Source: DATFWC01 sp963777755 (GTDB lineage Bacteria > Pseudomonadota > Alphaproteobacteria > Rhizobiales > Xanthobacteraceae). Taken from it: a stretch of DNA of 64,000 nucleotides. The notes beneath the pieces are model-generated. The model searched no databases. It was not told the DNA's origin and saw only the letters and a program-made list of their open reading frames with translations. Shown piece after piece: positions 1 through 9,267 of the stretch. The DNA lies in the NCBI GenBank assembly GCA_963777755.1, contig CAVZSC010000034.1, positions 186,001-250,000 on the forward strand, in the 5' to 3' direction. Position 1 is the first letter of the stretch. Every line of letters begins with the position of its first letter. The translations under genes were made by a program, and so were the position numbers.

Positions 1-2575
1 CGCCGAGCCTAAGCTCGCGTGCCGCGCCCTCGATCATCGCGATCATGCGGTCGGCCACGTCCTCCTGCACGGCGAGGAGCCGCAACGCCGAGCAGCGCTG
101 CCCGGCCGAGCGGAACGCCGAGGTCATGACGTCGTCGGTCACCTGCTCGGGTAGCGCCGTCGCATCGACGATCATGGCGTTGATGCCGCCGGTCTCGGCG
201 ATCAGCGGCACGATCGGGCCATCCTTGCCGGCGAGCGTGCGGTTGATCGCACGCGCGACCTCGGTCGAGCCCGTGAAGGCGATGCCGGCGACGCGCACAT
301 CGGCTACGAGCGCGGCGCCGACCGAGCCGTCGCCGGTGACGAGGTACAAGGCGGTCTTCGGAACGCCCGCCTGGTGCAGGATGCGCACGGCTTCCGTCGC
401 GATCAGCGGGGTCTGCTCGGCCGGCTTGGCGACGACCGCATTGCCGGCCGCGAGCGCGGCCGTCACCTGGCCGAGAAAGATCGCCAGCGGAAAATTCCAC
501 GGGCTGATGCAGACGAACACGCCGCGCCCGCGATGGTTGAGCGTGTTGCTCTCGCCGGTCGGCCCGGGCAGCGCCAGCGGCGCAAGCGCACGGCGCGCCT
601 CGGCGGCATAGTAGCGGCAGTAGTCGACCGCCTCGCGCACTTCCGAGAGCGCATCGTCGAGCGTCTTTCCGCCCTCGACCTGCATGAGCGCGATCAGCCG
701 GCCGCGCTCGCGCTCGAGCGCATCGGCCGCGCGTTCGAGGGCGGCCGCCCGCTCCTCGACTGGCGTTGCCGCCCAGGCCGCAAAGCCCGCGTTGGCGGCT
801 TGCATTGCCCTCGACACGACCGCGCGGTCCGCTTCGCTGACCGCGCCGATGATGGCGCCGTCGATCGGCGAAACGACGGCCCGCTCGCGACCGCGCACGA
901 CGGCGCCGTCGACGAGCGGCGCGGCCGTGCTCTGGCGCGGCATCGCGCCGCGGATGTCGCCGAGCAGCGCGTCGAGGGAGGCCCGGTCGCCGAATTCCAC
1001 GCCGGCCGAGTTGCGCCGGGACGCGCCGTAGAGGTCGCGCGGCAGCGGGATCTTCGGGTTGCGGGCGCGGCGCGCATCGGCGATCGCGCGCTGCGGGCGC
1101 CGCAGGATGTCGGCGATCGGCACGCGCGGGTCCGCCGCCACCGAGACGAACGAGGAGTTGGCGCCGTTCTCCAGCAGGCGCCGCACCAGGTAGGCGAGGA
1201 GGTCGCGATGGCCGCCGACCGGCGCGTAGACCCGGCACGCCGCATCGGGCAGTTCGGCCCGCAACGCATCGTAAAGCGCTTCCCCCATGCCGTGCAGGCG
1301 CTGGAACTCGTAGCCGGAGACGCCGCCCGCCTCCTCCGCCACGGTGGCGACGGTCAGCGCGTTGTGGGTGGCGAATTGCGGATAGACGTGGTTGCGCGCC
1401 GCCAGGAGCTTGCGCACGCAGGCCATGTAGCAGAGGTCGGTCATCGCCTTGCGGGTGAACACCGGGTAGTCGGCAAGCCCGCGTTCCTGCGCCCGCTTGA
1501 TCTCGGTGTCCCAATAGGCGCCCTTGACCAGCCGCACCGTCAGTCGCCGCTCCAGCGCCTGCGCAACGGCGACGATCCAGTCGATCAGCAGCGGCGCCCG
1601 CTTGAGGTAGGCCTGCACGGCGATGCCGAAGCCGTCCCAGCCGGCGAGCTCCGGGCGCGCCAGCGCCCCGGCGACCACCTCCAGCGACAGCTCCAGGCGG
1701 TCGGCTTCTTCGGCATCGATGGTGAAACTGAGCGCGTGCGCCTTCGCCTTGCGGGCAAGCTCCACCACGCGCGGGGTGAGCTCGGCCGCCACGCGCTCGC
1801 GCGACACCGCCTCGTAGCGAGGATGCAGCGCCGAGAGCTTGACCGAGATCCCGGGCCGGTCAGGCAGCGCCGCACTGCCGGCGCTCGCCGCGATCGCCTC
1901 GATCGCCTCCGCATAGGCGGCGAAATAGCGGTCCGCATCCTCGGCCGTGCGCGCGCCCTCGCCCAGCATGTCGAACGAGTAGCGCTCGGCGCGGTCGGCG
2001 GAGGCGCGTCCCAGCGCCTCCCCGATCGTCTGCCCGAGCACGAAATGCGAGCCGAGCAACCGCATCGCCTGGCGTGTCGCGGTGCGCAGCGCCGGCAATC
2101 CGAGGCGCTTGCCCAGCGCCTCGAGGATGTTTTCCGGCGTCTCGCCCGGCTGGATGATGCGCGTGCTGATGCCGAGTGCCCAGGCCGATGCCGACACCAG
2201 GAGCGCGGCGGATTTGGGCTCGTGGTGGGCGAAGTCGGCGGCCGCGAGCTTGTCCTCGACGAGGCGGTCGGCGGTGGCCGCGTCGGGCACCCGCAGCAGC
2301 GCTTCCGACAGCACCATGAGGGCGAGGCCCTCCTTGGTGGAGAGCGAGTATTCGCGCAGGAAATCCTCGATCCCGCCGAGACCGCCGGATTCGGCACGGA
2401 TCGCCTGCACCAGGCGAGTCGCGCGGGCGTCGATCCGCTGCTCGGCGGCCGCTTCGCGCGCCGCCTCGATCATCAGCACGCGGGCGACGTCCGCGTCGTC
2501 CGGCGCATAAGGGGCGCGAAATGGCGGCACCGCCAAGGCGTCGCGAGCAACGGGCTCGGCCGCATCAGCCTTCAT
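1..2575 (-). CDS. putA: Bifunctional proline dehydrogenase / L-glutamate-gamma-semialdehyde dehydrogenase PutA (3' end off window)
   Basis: Oxidises proline to glutamate in two steps: an FAD proline dehydrogenase makes pyrroline-5-carboxylate, and an NAD-dependent aldehyde dehydrogenase finishes. The frame is open on the minus strand from the ATG at 2575 to the left edge, about 858 codons. The proline dehydrogenase barrel occupies roughly residues 150-470 (RLVKGAYWD, then FATHNALT further on). The aldehyde dehydrogenase domain follows (ISPWNFPLAIF, FTGSTEVA, AETGGINAMIV) and reaches the catalytic cysteine in SAGQRCSA at about residue 828. The C-terminal part of the ALDH domain and any tail lie outside the window. 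No N-terminal ribbon-helix-helix is visible, so it is probably not the self-repressing type of PutA. The family assignment is secure. Confidence 0.95.
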   Translation of the reverse strand, partial: MKADAAEPVARDALAVPPFRAPYAPDDADVARVLMIEAAREAAAEQRIDARATRLVQAIRAESGGLGGIEDFLREYSLSTKEGLALMVLSEALLRVPDAATADRLVEDKLAAADFAHHEPKSAALLVSASAWALGISTRIIQPGETPENILEALGKRLGLPALRTATRQAMRLLGSHFVLGQTIGEALGRASADRAERYSFDMLGEGARTAEDADRYFAAYAEAIEAIAASAGSAALPDRPGISVKLSALHPRYEAVSRERVAAELTPRVVELARKAKAHALSFTIDAEEADRLELSLEVVAGALARPELAGWDGFGIAVQAYLKRAPLLIDWIVAVAQALERRLTVRLVKGAYWDTEIKRAQERGLADYPVFTRKAMTDLCYMACVRKLLAARNHVYPQFATHNALTVATVAEEAGGVSGYEFQRLHGMGEALYDALRAELPDAACRVYAPVGGHRDLLAYLVRRLLENGANSSFVSVAADPRVPIADILRRPQRAIADARRARNPKIPLPRDLYGASRRNSAGVEFGDRASLDALLGDIRGAMPRQSTAAPLVDGAVVRGRERAVVSPIDGAIIGAVSEADRAVVSRAMQAANAGFAAWAATPVEERAAALERAADALERERGRLIALMQVEGGKTLDDALSEVREAVDYCRYYAAEARRALAPLALPGPTGESNTLNHRGRGVFVCISPWNFPLAIFLGQVTAALAAGNAVVAKPAEQTPLIATEAVRILHQAGVPKTALYLVTGDGSVGAALVADVRVAGIAFTGSTEVARAINRTLAGKDGPIVPLIAETGGINAMIVDATALPEQVTDDVMTSAFRSAGQRCSALRLLAVQEDVADRMIAMIEGAARELRLG

Positions 2576-2868
2576 GGGTGCCTCATGATGGAAAATGATT
2601 CTCGTTCATTGTAGCAGCGCGGTCGCGGGCTGATGGAATAATCGCCTTGCGCCCAGCATTAACCAAGTGGGACTCGTCGGCCCGCGTAAGCCGCGAGCCT
2701 GCCATGATGCGACATGCTGCCGCCCTGCAGGGAAATGACGTCACGACGAAGGTGCGGCGTCTTGCCCTTCGTCTGCCGGGCATGCTTCTTGCTGATGCGA
2801 GGGCAAAGCATGACCGCGAATCCGCATCGGCGCCTCCAATCGTCCGGTGGAACAAGAAAGACGGAGAC

Positions 2869-3891
2869 ATGCGCAGAATCGGTGTCTTCCGCCTGTGCCG
2901 GATCGGGACGCTGATAGCGGCGCTGACGGTCGCTCCCGCGGCGGCACAGACGCCGGTCAAGGTCGCGTTCGATTGGAAGTTCGAGGGCCCGGCGGCTCCG
3001 TTCCTGGCGGCGATCGACCGCGGCTATTTCGCCGCCGAGGGTCTCGAGGTCACCATCGATCCGGGCAACGGCTCGGTCGAGCCGATCAGCCGGCTGGCGG
3101 CGGGAACCCATGATATCGGCTTCGGCGACATCAACACGCTGGTCAAGGCGCGGGACCAGAACGCGGCCCCGCCGAGCCGGGCGGTGTTCATGGTCTACAA
3201 CAAGCCGCCGTTCTCCATCGTCACGCGCAAGAGCCGCGGTATCGCGTCGCCCAAGGAGCTCGAGGGCAAGCGGCTGGGCGCTCCGGCCGGCGACGGGGCC
3301 TTCGCCCAATGGCCGATCTTCACCCAGGTGAACGGCATCGATGCCGCCAAGGTGAAGATCGAGAATGTCGCCTTCGCGGTGCGCGAGCCGATGCTGGCGG
3401 CCGGCCAGGTCGACGCCATCGCGGGCTTCTCGTTCTCGTCCTACATCAGCCTCAAGGACCGCGGCGTGCCGGTCGACGACATCGTGCTGATGCTGATGGC
3501 CGACTACGGTCTCAATCTCTACGGCAACGCCATTCTGGTCAGCCGGAAATTCGCCACCGAGAAGCCGGAGGCGGTGCGGGCGTTCCTGCGCGCCTTCCTG
3601 CAGGGACTGAAGCAGACGGTGCGCGACCCGGTGGACGCTGTCGAATCGGTCCTGCGGCGCAACGACGTCGCCAAGAAGGAGACCGAGCTCGAGCGCCTGC
3701 GCATGGCGATCCGCGACAATGTCATCACCCCGGAAGTGAAGCGGAACGGCTATGGGGCGATCGATCCGGGCCGCCTCGAGGCGGCGATCGAGCAGATCGG
3801 GCTCGCCTACAAGTTCAAGAACAAGCCCGGGCCTGCGGACATTTTCGATCCGTCATTCCTGCCGCCCGAGGCCGATCGCAAGGTCCATTGA
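2869..3891 (+). CDS. ABC transporter substrate-binding protein, NMT1/SsuA-like
   Basis: A periplasmic binding protein of 340 residues in the NMT1/THI5-SsuA/TauA superfamily, which captures nitrate, sulfonate, taurine or pyrimidine-like ligands for an ABC importer. The ATG at 2869 is chosen over the upstream in-frame codon at 2647 because GGAG precedes it and it gives a clean signal peptide ending in PAAAQ. The mature protein opens with VKVAFDWKFEGP and has the family pattern of a helix after a GYF motif (IDRGYFAAEGLEV) and a lobe-crossing segment with GDINTLVKAR. No permease or ATPase gene is adjacent, so the ligand cannot be inferred. It converges with the downstream LysR gene. Confidence 0.85.
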   Translation: MRRIGVFRLCRIGTLIAALTVAPAAAQTPVKVAFDWKFEGPAAPFLAAIDRGYFAAEGLEVTIDPGNGSVEPISRLAAGTHDIGFGDINTLVKARDQNAAPPSRAVFMVYNKPPFSIVTRKSRGIASPKELEGKRLGAPAGDGAFAQWPIFTQVNGIDAAKVKIENVAFAVREPMLAAGQVDAIAGFSFSSYISLKDRGVPVDDIVLMLMADYGLNLYGNAILVSRKFATEKPEAVRAFLRAFLQGLKQTVRDPVDAVESVLRRNDVAKKETELERLRMAIRDNVITPEVKRNGYGAIDPGRLEAAIEQIGLAYKFKNKPGPADIFDPSFLPPEADRKVH

Positions 3892-3927
3892 TCGGGCCGC
3901 GCCGACGCCAACGCGTTCGCCCCGGCT

Positions 3928-4944
3928 TCAGGACGTCCCGCCGGCGCGCGCGCCGCCCGAGGAAACCGCGCGCATGGTCGGCTCGCCGCCTTCCCACGCC
4001 GATGAGGTCCCGCCGCCGCGCCGCGGCGTGAGGATATCCGCAATCGTATCGGCCAGCTGCTCGAGCAATGCGCAGTCCATGCCGTCGCGCAGATAGATGC
4101 CGACGTAGACATCGAACGGCTTCGGCAGCGGCGCATCGTCCCATGCGACGAGCTCCGGCGGGATCTCGCAGCGGGGCAGAACCGTGACGCCGAGACCGGC
4201 GGCGACTGCCGCGATCAATCCGATCGTTCCGGAGGCCGTGAACACTACGTCGCTTTCGCGGCCGGCTTGATTCAGCGTCGATATCGCCAGCCGGTGCAGC
4301 AGGCCGCTCTCATGCACCGTGATGAGGGACACCGGTCCGGCGGTATCGATCGTGGCGTTCGCCCCCTTGACCCAGACCACTTCCTCCGACCAGTGGTGAC
4401 GCGCATCGACCGCCGCGCCGGATATCGTCAAGGCGACCACCAGGTCGAGGTGTCCCTGGCGCAGGTCGCGCAGGAGATCTTCGGAAGGATTCCCGCGCAC
4501 GCGAAAGCGAATGTCGGGAGCGCGCGAACGGAAGGCGGCGAGCGCCTTGGGCAGCCGCGATGCGCCATACAGCGCCGGGATGCCGATGCGCAGCGGCGGG
4601 GGGCCGGTGCGCGGCAGCGCGAGCTGCACGATCTGGTCGTTGATCATCAGGATGCGGCGGGCGAAGTTGACGACCAGGTCGCCGGCCTCGGTGACCGTGA
4701 CGCCGGGCGCGCTCTTGTCGAACAGCTCGAGCCCGAGCAGGAGCTGCAGGCGCTTGATCTGCGCGCTCACGGCGGGCTGCGTCACGCCCATCGCCTGGGC
4801 GGCCTTGGTGAAGCTGCGCAGATCGACCACTGCGATCAACGTGCGCAAGAGCTCCGTCGGAATGTTGATCGGCGGAACGTCAGTCACAAGAATGTCGGCG
4901 CATTGCGCGGTCCCCCGCGGCCCCTGCCTATCCGGCAGTTGCAT
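3928..4944 (-). CDS. LysR-family transcriptional regulator
   Basis: A 338-residue regulator with an N-terminal winged helix-turn-helix (about residues 32-92; FTKAAQAMGVTQPAVSAQIK is the recognition region) and a two-lobe LysR substrate-binding domain after it. LysR proteins are usually near 300 residues. The extra length is an N-terminal extension before LLRTLIAVVDL, so an in-frame GTG at about 4887 may be the real start, and a glycine/serine-rich tail lies at the C-terminus. It is convergent with the upstream binding-protein gene and shares its strand with the thiolase gene that ends 180 bp upstream. Its target is unknown; the thiolase or binding protein are natural guesses only. Confidence 0.9.
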   Translation of the reverse strand: MQLPDRQGPRGTAQCADILVTDVPPINIPTELLRTLIAVVDLRSFTKAAQAMGVTQPAVSAQIKRLQLLLGLELFDKSAPGVTVTEAGDLVVNFARRILMINDQIVQLALPRTGPPPLRIGIPALYGASRLPKALAAFRSRAPDIRFRVRGNPSEDLLRDLRQGHLDLVVALTISGAAVDARHHWSEEVVWVKGANATIDTAGPVSLITVHESGLLHRLAISTLNQAGRESDVVFTASGTIGLIAAVAAGLGVTVLPRCEIPPELVAWDDAPLPKPFDVYVGIYLRDGMDCALLEQLADTIADILTPRRGGGTSSAWEGGEPTMRAVSSGGARAGGTS

Positions 4945-5126
4945 CCCCGAGAAGCCTCAACTCTATTTTAACGTGCCGGTCTTGTAGGATATTTGCAGGC
5001 GACCGCCAATAAGGAACACAGCAGGGAGGTGGAAATTCCAGATAACAAACTCTTGATCGCAACACCCCATAGCCCCCGCCTATGGGTGCCGGTCGGTCAT
5101 CCGGCAGAGACCGGAAAGAAGCTCGC

Positions 5127-6293
5127 TCACTTGATCCGTTCGAGGATGCTGACGTAATTCGCTACCGCCGCACCGCCCATGTTGAAGATGCCGCCGAGCT
5201 TTGCGTTCTTCACCTGGATGTCGCCGGCCGTGGCGGTGAGCTGCATGGCGCTGAGCGCGTGCATCGACACGCCGGTCGCGCCGATCGGATGTCCCTTCGC
5301 CTTGAGCCCGCCCGACGGATTGATCGGCAATCGTCCGTCCGGTTGGGTCCAGCCCTCGGCGACGGCGCGCGCGCCCTGGCCTTCCGGCGTGAGCCCCATG
5401 GCCTCGTATTCGATCAGCTCGGCGATGGTGAAGCAGTCGTGGGTCTCGACGAAGCTGAGATCATCGAGGGTGACGGCGGCATGCTCGAGCGCGCGTGCCC
5501 AGGCCTGCGCGCAGCCCTCGAACTTCAGGATGTCGCGCCTGCTCATCGGCAGGAAGTCCTGGGCGTGCGCGGTGGCGCGGAACGCCACCGCCTTGCGCAT
5601 GGCGAGCGCCGTCTCGACGTCGGCCAGCACCAACGCCGCGGCGCCGTCGGAGACCAGCGAGCAGTCGGTGCGCTTGAGCGGGCCCGCCACATAGGGGTTC
5701 TTGTCGCCGGCGGTGCGGCAGAACGTATAGCCGAGGTCCTTGCGGATCTGCGCATAGGGATTGCCGACGCCATTGCGGTGGTTCTTCGCCGCGATCATCG
5801 CCAGCGCGTCGGACTGGTCGCCGTGCTTCTGGAAATACAGGCTGGCGATCTTGCCGAAGATCCCGGCGAAGCCACCGTCGATGTCGGCCTCCTCGCGCAC
5901 ATAGGACGCCTTGAGCAGGTTGCGGCCGATCTCGGCGGGAGGGGTCGTCGTCATCTGCTCGACGCCCGCCACCAGGACGATGCGCGCGTCGCGCGCCGCG
6001 ATCGCCCGGAGGCCCTGATGGACCGCCGCCGAGCCGGTCGCACAGGCATTCTCGACGCGGGTCGCGCGCTTGAAGCGCAGATCGGGCGAGGCCTGCAGCA
6101 TGAGGGCTGCGGTAAAATCCTGCCCCGAGAAGCCGGCGTTGAAATGGCCGAGCACCATCTCGTCCACGTCCTGGGCGGCGACCCCGGCATCGGCGAGGGC
6201 CTCGTTGACGACGCGGACGATCAGGCTCTCGACGGTTTCTCCCTCGAGCTTCCCGAACGGCGTATGCGCCCAGCCCACGATGCAAGCAGTCAT
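5127..6293 (-). CDS. Thiolase family acyltransferase (SCP2-type acetyl-CoA acetyltransferase)
   Basis: A 388-residue thiolase-fold enzyme, likely catalysing thiolytic cleavage or condensation of acyl-CoAs in the cytoplasm. The nucleophile is C84 in RVENACATGS, and the C-terminal histidine motif GHPIGATG is at 334-341. The second active-site region has ETHDCFTIAE in place of the canonical NEAFA, typical of the SCP2/sterol-carrier branch rather than of PhaA. That branch often acts on branched or steroid-type chains, frequently with a DUF35 partner; none is adjacent here. The ATG start is supported by the canonical ACIVGWAHTPFG opening. Confidence 0.92.
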   Translation of the reverse strand: MTACIVGWAHTPFGKLEGETVESLIVRVVNEALADAGVAAQDVDEMVLGHFNAGFSGQDFTAALMLQASPDLRFKRATRVENACATGSAAVHQGLRAIAARDARIVLVAGVEQMTTTPPAEIGRNLLKASYVREEADIDGGFAGIFGKIASLYFQKHGDQSDALAMIAAKNHRNGVGNPYAQIRKDLGYTFCRTAGDKNPYVAGPLKRTDCSLVSDGAAALVLADVETALAMRKAVAFRATAHAQDFLPMSRRDILKFEGCAQAWARALEHAAVTLDDLSFVETHDCFTIAELIEYEAMGLTPEGQGARAVAEGWTQPDGRLPINPSGGLKAKGHPIGATGVSMHALSAMQLTATAGDIQVKNAKLGGIFNMGGAAVANYVSILERIK

Positions 6294-6609
6294 GACGGCC
6301 TCACCAGATTCAGTTGGGGACGTGCCTATGTCCGATATTTAGGTACGATTTCGCGTCAGTCCCACATCCTGGTTGCGGGCATCGCGTCAACGTTCCGCCA
6401 TCGACCTGAACATACATTCATACTGCGGCGGCCGGAGCAAGGCAGGCTTGCCGAACTTTGGTCGTTTTCGTGGCCGATGGGCATCAGGTGGCAACCAAAG
6501 ATCGAGGAATTGGGACTGCGGCGTTGCCTTACACCCCACCCTTGGTTCAGATACCGAATCGCACGGCGTTGAAGCCCGGAGGGCCGACCATGAAAATGGA
6601 CCGCACATC
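6294..6609 (+). other. Divergent intergenic region between thiolase and D,D-carboxypeptidase
   Basis: About 300 bp with no credible gene. It must carry the promoters for the thiolase (leftward) and the carboxypeptidase (rightward), but I see no promoter boxes or operators clear enough to name. At 6590 there is an ATG preceded by a good ribosome-binding sequence (CGGAGGG). It opens a frame of only seven codons that ends across the carboxypeptidase GTG; see the entry for that gene. Confidence 0.5.
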
Positions 6610-7965
6610 GTGACGGTGTTCCCGCTGTCGACGAAGACCCGAGCCTTTGTGGCGGCCGTTGCGGCGTCCGGCCTTCTCGCCCTCGGCACGGCGCCCGCCT
6701 TCTCCGAAGCGGCGCTGCTGGTCGATGCCGACAGCGGCCGCGTCCTCTACGCCGACAACGCGACGCATCCCTGGTACCCGGCCTCGGTGACCAAGATCAT
6801 GACCGCCTACGTGATCCTTAAGGCGGTCAAGGAGGGGCGCATCGCGCTCGACAAGCCGCTCACCGTTTCCGAGAACGCGGTGGCGCAGTCGCCGACCAAG
6901 ATGGGCTTCGCCAAGGGCACCCAGGTCACCGTCGACAATGCGCTCAAGATGCTGATGGTCAAATCGGCGAACGACATGGCCGTGCTGCTCGCGGAGGGCC
7001 TGTCCGGGTCGATCGAAGGCTTCGCGATGGAGATGAACCAGGCCGCCGAGCGGCTCGGCATGACGCAGACGTCCTACGTCAATCCCAACGGCCTGCCGGC
7101 CGACGGGCAGGTGACGTCGGCGCGCGACCTGGCGATCCTCGCCCGCGCGGTGATCCGCGAGTTGCCGGAATACGACCTCTATTTCCACATCCCGGCGATC
7201 AAGTTCGGCAAACGGGTGATCCGCAACTACAACACGCTGATCGACCGTTACCCGGGCGCCGACGGGATGAAGACCGGCTTCATCTGCGCCTCCGGTTTCA
7301 ACCTCGTCGCCACTGCGACGCGCGGCAGCCGCCGCTTGATCGCCGTCGTGCTCGGCTCGCGCTCCGGCCTGCAGCGCGCCGAGAAGGCGGCGCAGCTGCT
7401 GGAACGCGGCTTCACCGGCGGCGGCGGATTGTCCTGGCTCATCCCGGCATTCGGTACGGTCAATGCCCTGCAGCCGGTGGATGCGGCCCCGCCCAACCTG
7501 CGCGACGACATCTGCGGCAAGGGGCGCCGGGCGAAGCCGCCGGCCGACAGCGAGGAAGAGCCGGTGGCCACGGCCGAGCCCGGCTCGGTGCTCGCTGGGA
7601 TGACCAGCTTCCAGCTCGGGCCGCGGACGCAAGGCTCGCTGCTCGGGCCGCTCACGCCGTCCATGGCCCCGATCCCGGTCTATGCGGGGCTGGCCAGGCA
7701 ACAGCCGGCCGGGATCGAGCTTGCCTCGGGCGCGCCGCACGCGCCGAAAAAGAAGAAGAGCCCCGTGCAGGCTGCCGGCGCCGCGGCGGGTCAGGGCGCG
7801 GCTACCGCCCCCGCGGCCGCCGCGAATGGCCGCCGCGAGGCGCACGCCCGCGGCACCGCCGAGAAGCGCGGGGAAAAATCATCCGCCAAGCCGGCGACCG
7901 CAACCGAGGCCGGTTCCCAGCCGAAGCCGAAGCCGAAACCGAAGCCGGTCGCGGCCAAGCAATGA
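6610..7965 (+). CDS. Serine-type D-alanyl-D-alanine carboxypeptidase (PBP5/6 class)
   Basis: A penicillin-binding protein that trims the terminal D-alanine from peptidoglycan stem peptides in the periplasm. All three active-site motifs are present: SVTK (59-62), SAN (119-121) and KTG (221-223). A signal peptide precedes ALLVDADSGRVLY. After the catalytic domain there is a long low-complexity Ala/Pro/Lys tail ending in repeated Pro-Lys. The start is uncertain. GTG 6610 is the in-frame choice, but the only good ribosome-binding sequence serves the ATG at 6590, which is one base out of frame. Restoring one G in the TCGTG at about 6608-6612 would join them into a perfect signal peptide, so a single-base sequence error is likely. 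The stop overlaps the next ATG by four bases. Confidence 0.9.
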   Translation: MTVFPLSTKTRAFVAAVAASGLLALGTAPAFSEAALLVDADSGRVLYADNATHPWYPASVTKIMTAYVILKAVKEGRIALDKPLTVSENAVAQSPTKMGFAKGTQVTVDNALKMLMVKSANDMAVLLAEGLSGSIEGFAMEMNQAAERLGMTQTSYVNPNGLPADGQVTSARDLAILARAVIRELPEYDLYFHIPAIKFGKRVIRNYNTLIDRYPGADGMKTGFICASGFNLVATATRGSRRLIAVVLGSRSGLQRAEKAAQLLERGFTGGGGLSWLIPAFGTVNALQPVDAAPPNLRDDICGKGRRAKPPADSEEEPVATAEPGSVLAGMTSFQLGPRTQGSLLGPLTPSMAPIPVYAGLARQQPAGIELASGAPHAPKKKKSPVQAAGAAAGQGAATAPAAAANGRREAHARGTAEKRGEKSSAKPATATEAGSQPKPKPKPKPVAAKQ

Positions 7966-9110
7966 ACGAGGCGGGCAGCCCGTCGCCGGCGCGGCGACCG
8001 GGACCGCCGATCCCGCTCAACGTGCTGACCGGCTTCCTCGGCGCCGGCAAGACCACCCTGCTCAATCGGCTGCTGCGCAACCCGGCGCTCGCCGACACCG
8101 CGATCATCATCAACGAGTTCGGCGAGGTCGGGCTCGATCATCTCCTGGTCGAGCACGCCGACGACGGGCTGGTCACGCTGACCACCGGGTGCCTGTGCTG
8201 CACCATGCGGGGCGATCTGGTGGAGGCGCTGGAGCGTCTGTTGCGGGCGCTCGACAACGGGCGGGCGACGTTCCGCCGGGTCGTGGTGGAGACGACCGGT
8301 CTCGCCGATCCGGCGCCGGTGCTGCACACCGCGATGCTTCACCCCTACCTGGTGCTGCGCTATCGCCTCGACGGTGTCGTCACCGTAGTCGACGCGATCA
8401 ATGGCATGTCCACGCTCGACCGGCATGCGGAAGCCGTGAAGCAGGCGGCCGTCGCCGACCGGCTGGTGCTCGCCAAGAGCGACCTTCTCGACACGCCAGA
8501 GCGGCGCGCCGCCGCCGCCGAGCTGCGGCTGCGCCTTCGGCGGCTCAATCCGGCCGCTCCGATCCTTGACGCTCACGCCGACGACGCCTCCCCGGCGAAG
8601 CTGTTCGCGTGCGGCCTGTACGATCCCGACAACAAGGTGCCCGACGTGCGGCGCTGGCTCGCCGAGGAGGCGCTGGCGGCGCATGAGGCGGGGCAGGATC
8701 ATCATCGCCACGCGCACGATCGCAATCGCCACGACGATCACATCCGGGCCTTCTCGATCGTCGCCGAAGAGCCGATCGCGGCGGCGAGCTTCGACATGTT
8801 TCTCGATCTGGTGCGCTCCCTGCACGGACCGGATCTGCTGCGCCTCAAGGGGGTGGTGAAGCTCGCCGAGACGCCCGACCGGCCGCTGGTGATCCACGGC
8901 GTGCAGCACGTGCTGCATCCGCCGGTGATGCTCGAGCGCTGGCCGGACGCGGATACGCGCACCCGGCTGGTGCTCATCACCCGCGACATCGAGCCGCGCG
9001 TCGTCCGCGAGCTGTTCGCGGCCTTCCAGGGCGCGCCGGCGCCCGATCGCCCCGATCGCGCCGCCCTCGCCGATAACCCGCTGGTGCCGTTCGGCGGCGC
9101 CGACCGTTGA
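7962..9110 (+). CDS. CobW/COG0523-family metal-chaperone GTPase
   Basis: A 382-residue G3E GTPase of the CobW/YjiA/ZigA group, which delivers zinc, cobalt or another metal to client enzymes. Visible motifs are a Walker A (GFLGAGKTT, residues 24-32), the hallmark CxCC metal site (CLCC, 77-80), a histidine-rich loop around residues 247-260 (HHRHAHD), and the C-terminal CobW_C domain. Its ATG overlaps the carboxypeptidase stop in an ATGA junction, implying translational coupling. The physiological link to cell-wall trimming is not obvious, though many D,D-peptidase relatives use zinc; this one is a serine enzyme. The metal cannot be read from sequence. Confidence 0.92.
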   Translation: MNEAGSPSPARRPGPPIPLNVLTGFLGAGKTTLLNRLLRNPALADTAIIINEFGEVGLDHLLVEHADDGLVTLTTGCLCCTMRGDLVEALERLLRALDNGRATFRRVVVETTGLADPAPVLHTAMLHPYLVLRYRLDGVVTVVDAINGMSTLDRHAEAVKQAAVADRLVLAKSDLLDTPERRAAAAELRLRLRRLNPAAPILDAHADDASPAKLFACGLYDPDNKVPDVRRWLAEEALAAHEAGQDHHRHAHDRNRHDDHIRAFSIVAEEPIAAASFDMFLDLVRSLHGPDLLRLKGVVKLAETPDRPLVIHGVQHVLHPPVMLERWPDADTRTRLVLITRDIEPRVVRELFAAFQGAPAPDRPDRAALADNPLVPFGGADR

Positions 9111-9267
9111 GGCCCAGTTAACTTCACCCATTTCGGCGTGGGACGGGAGGTCCCCCGGTCTTGCCACGTCGGCGGTTGTGCCCGATCCTGAAGGGCAGGC
9201 GGCAACCGGTCGGATTCGAACGACGATCGGTGCCTGGCAAGAAGACGGCGCCGCCAGGGGGACTACC

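Noticed and set aside
374..2614. 746-codon plus-strand open frame
   Set aside because: It is the antisense shadow of putA. The minus strand shows every PutA motif, while this frame is Arg/Asp/His-rich without any known pattern.
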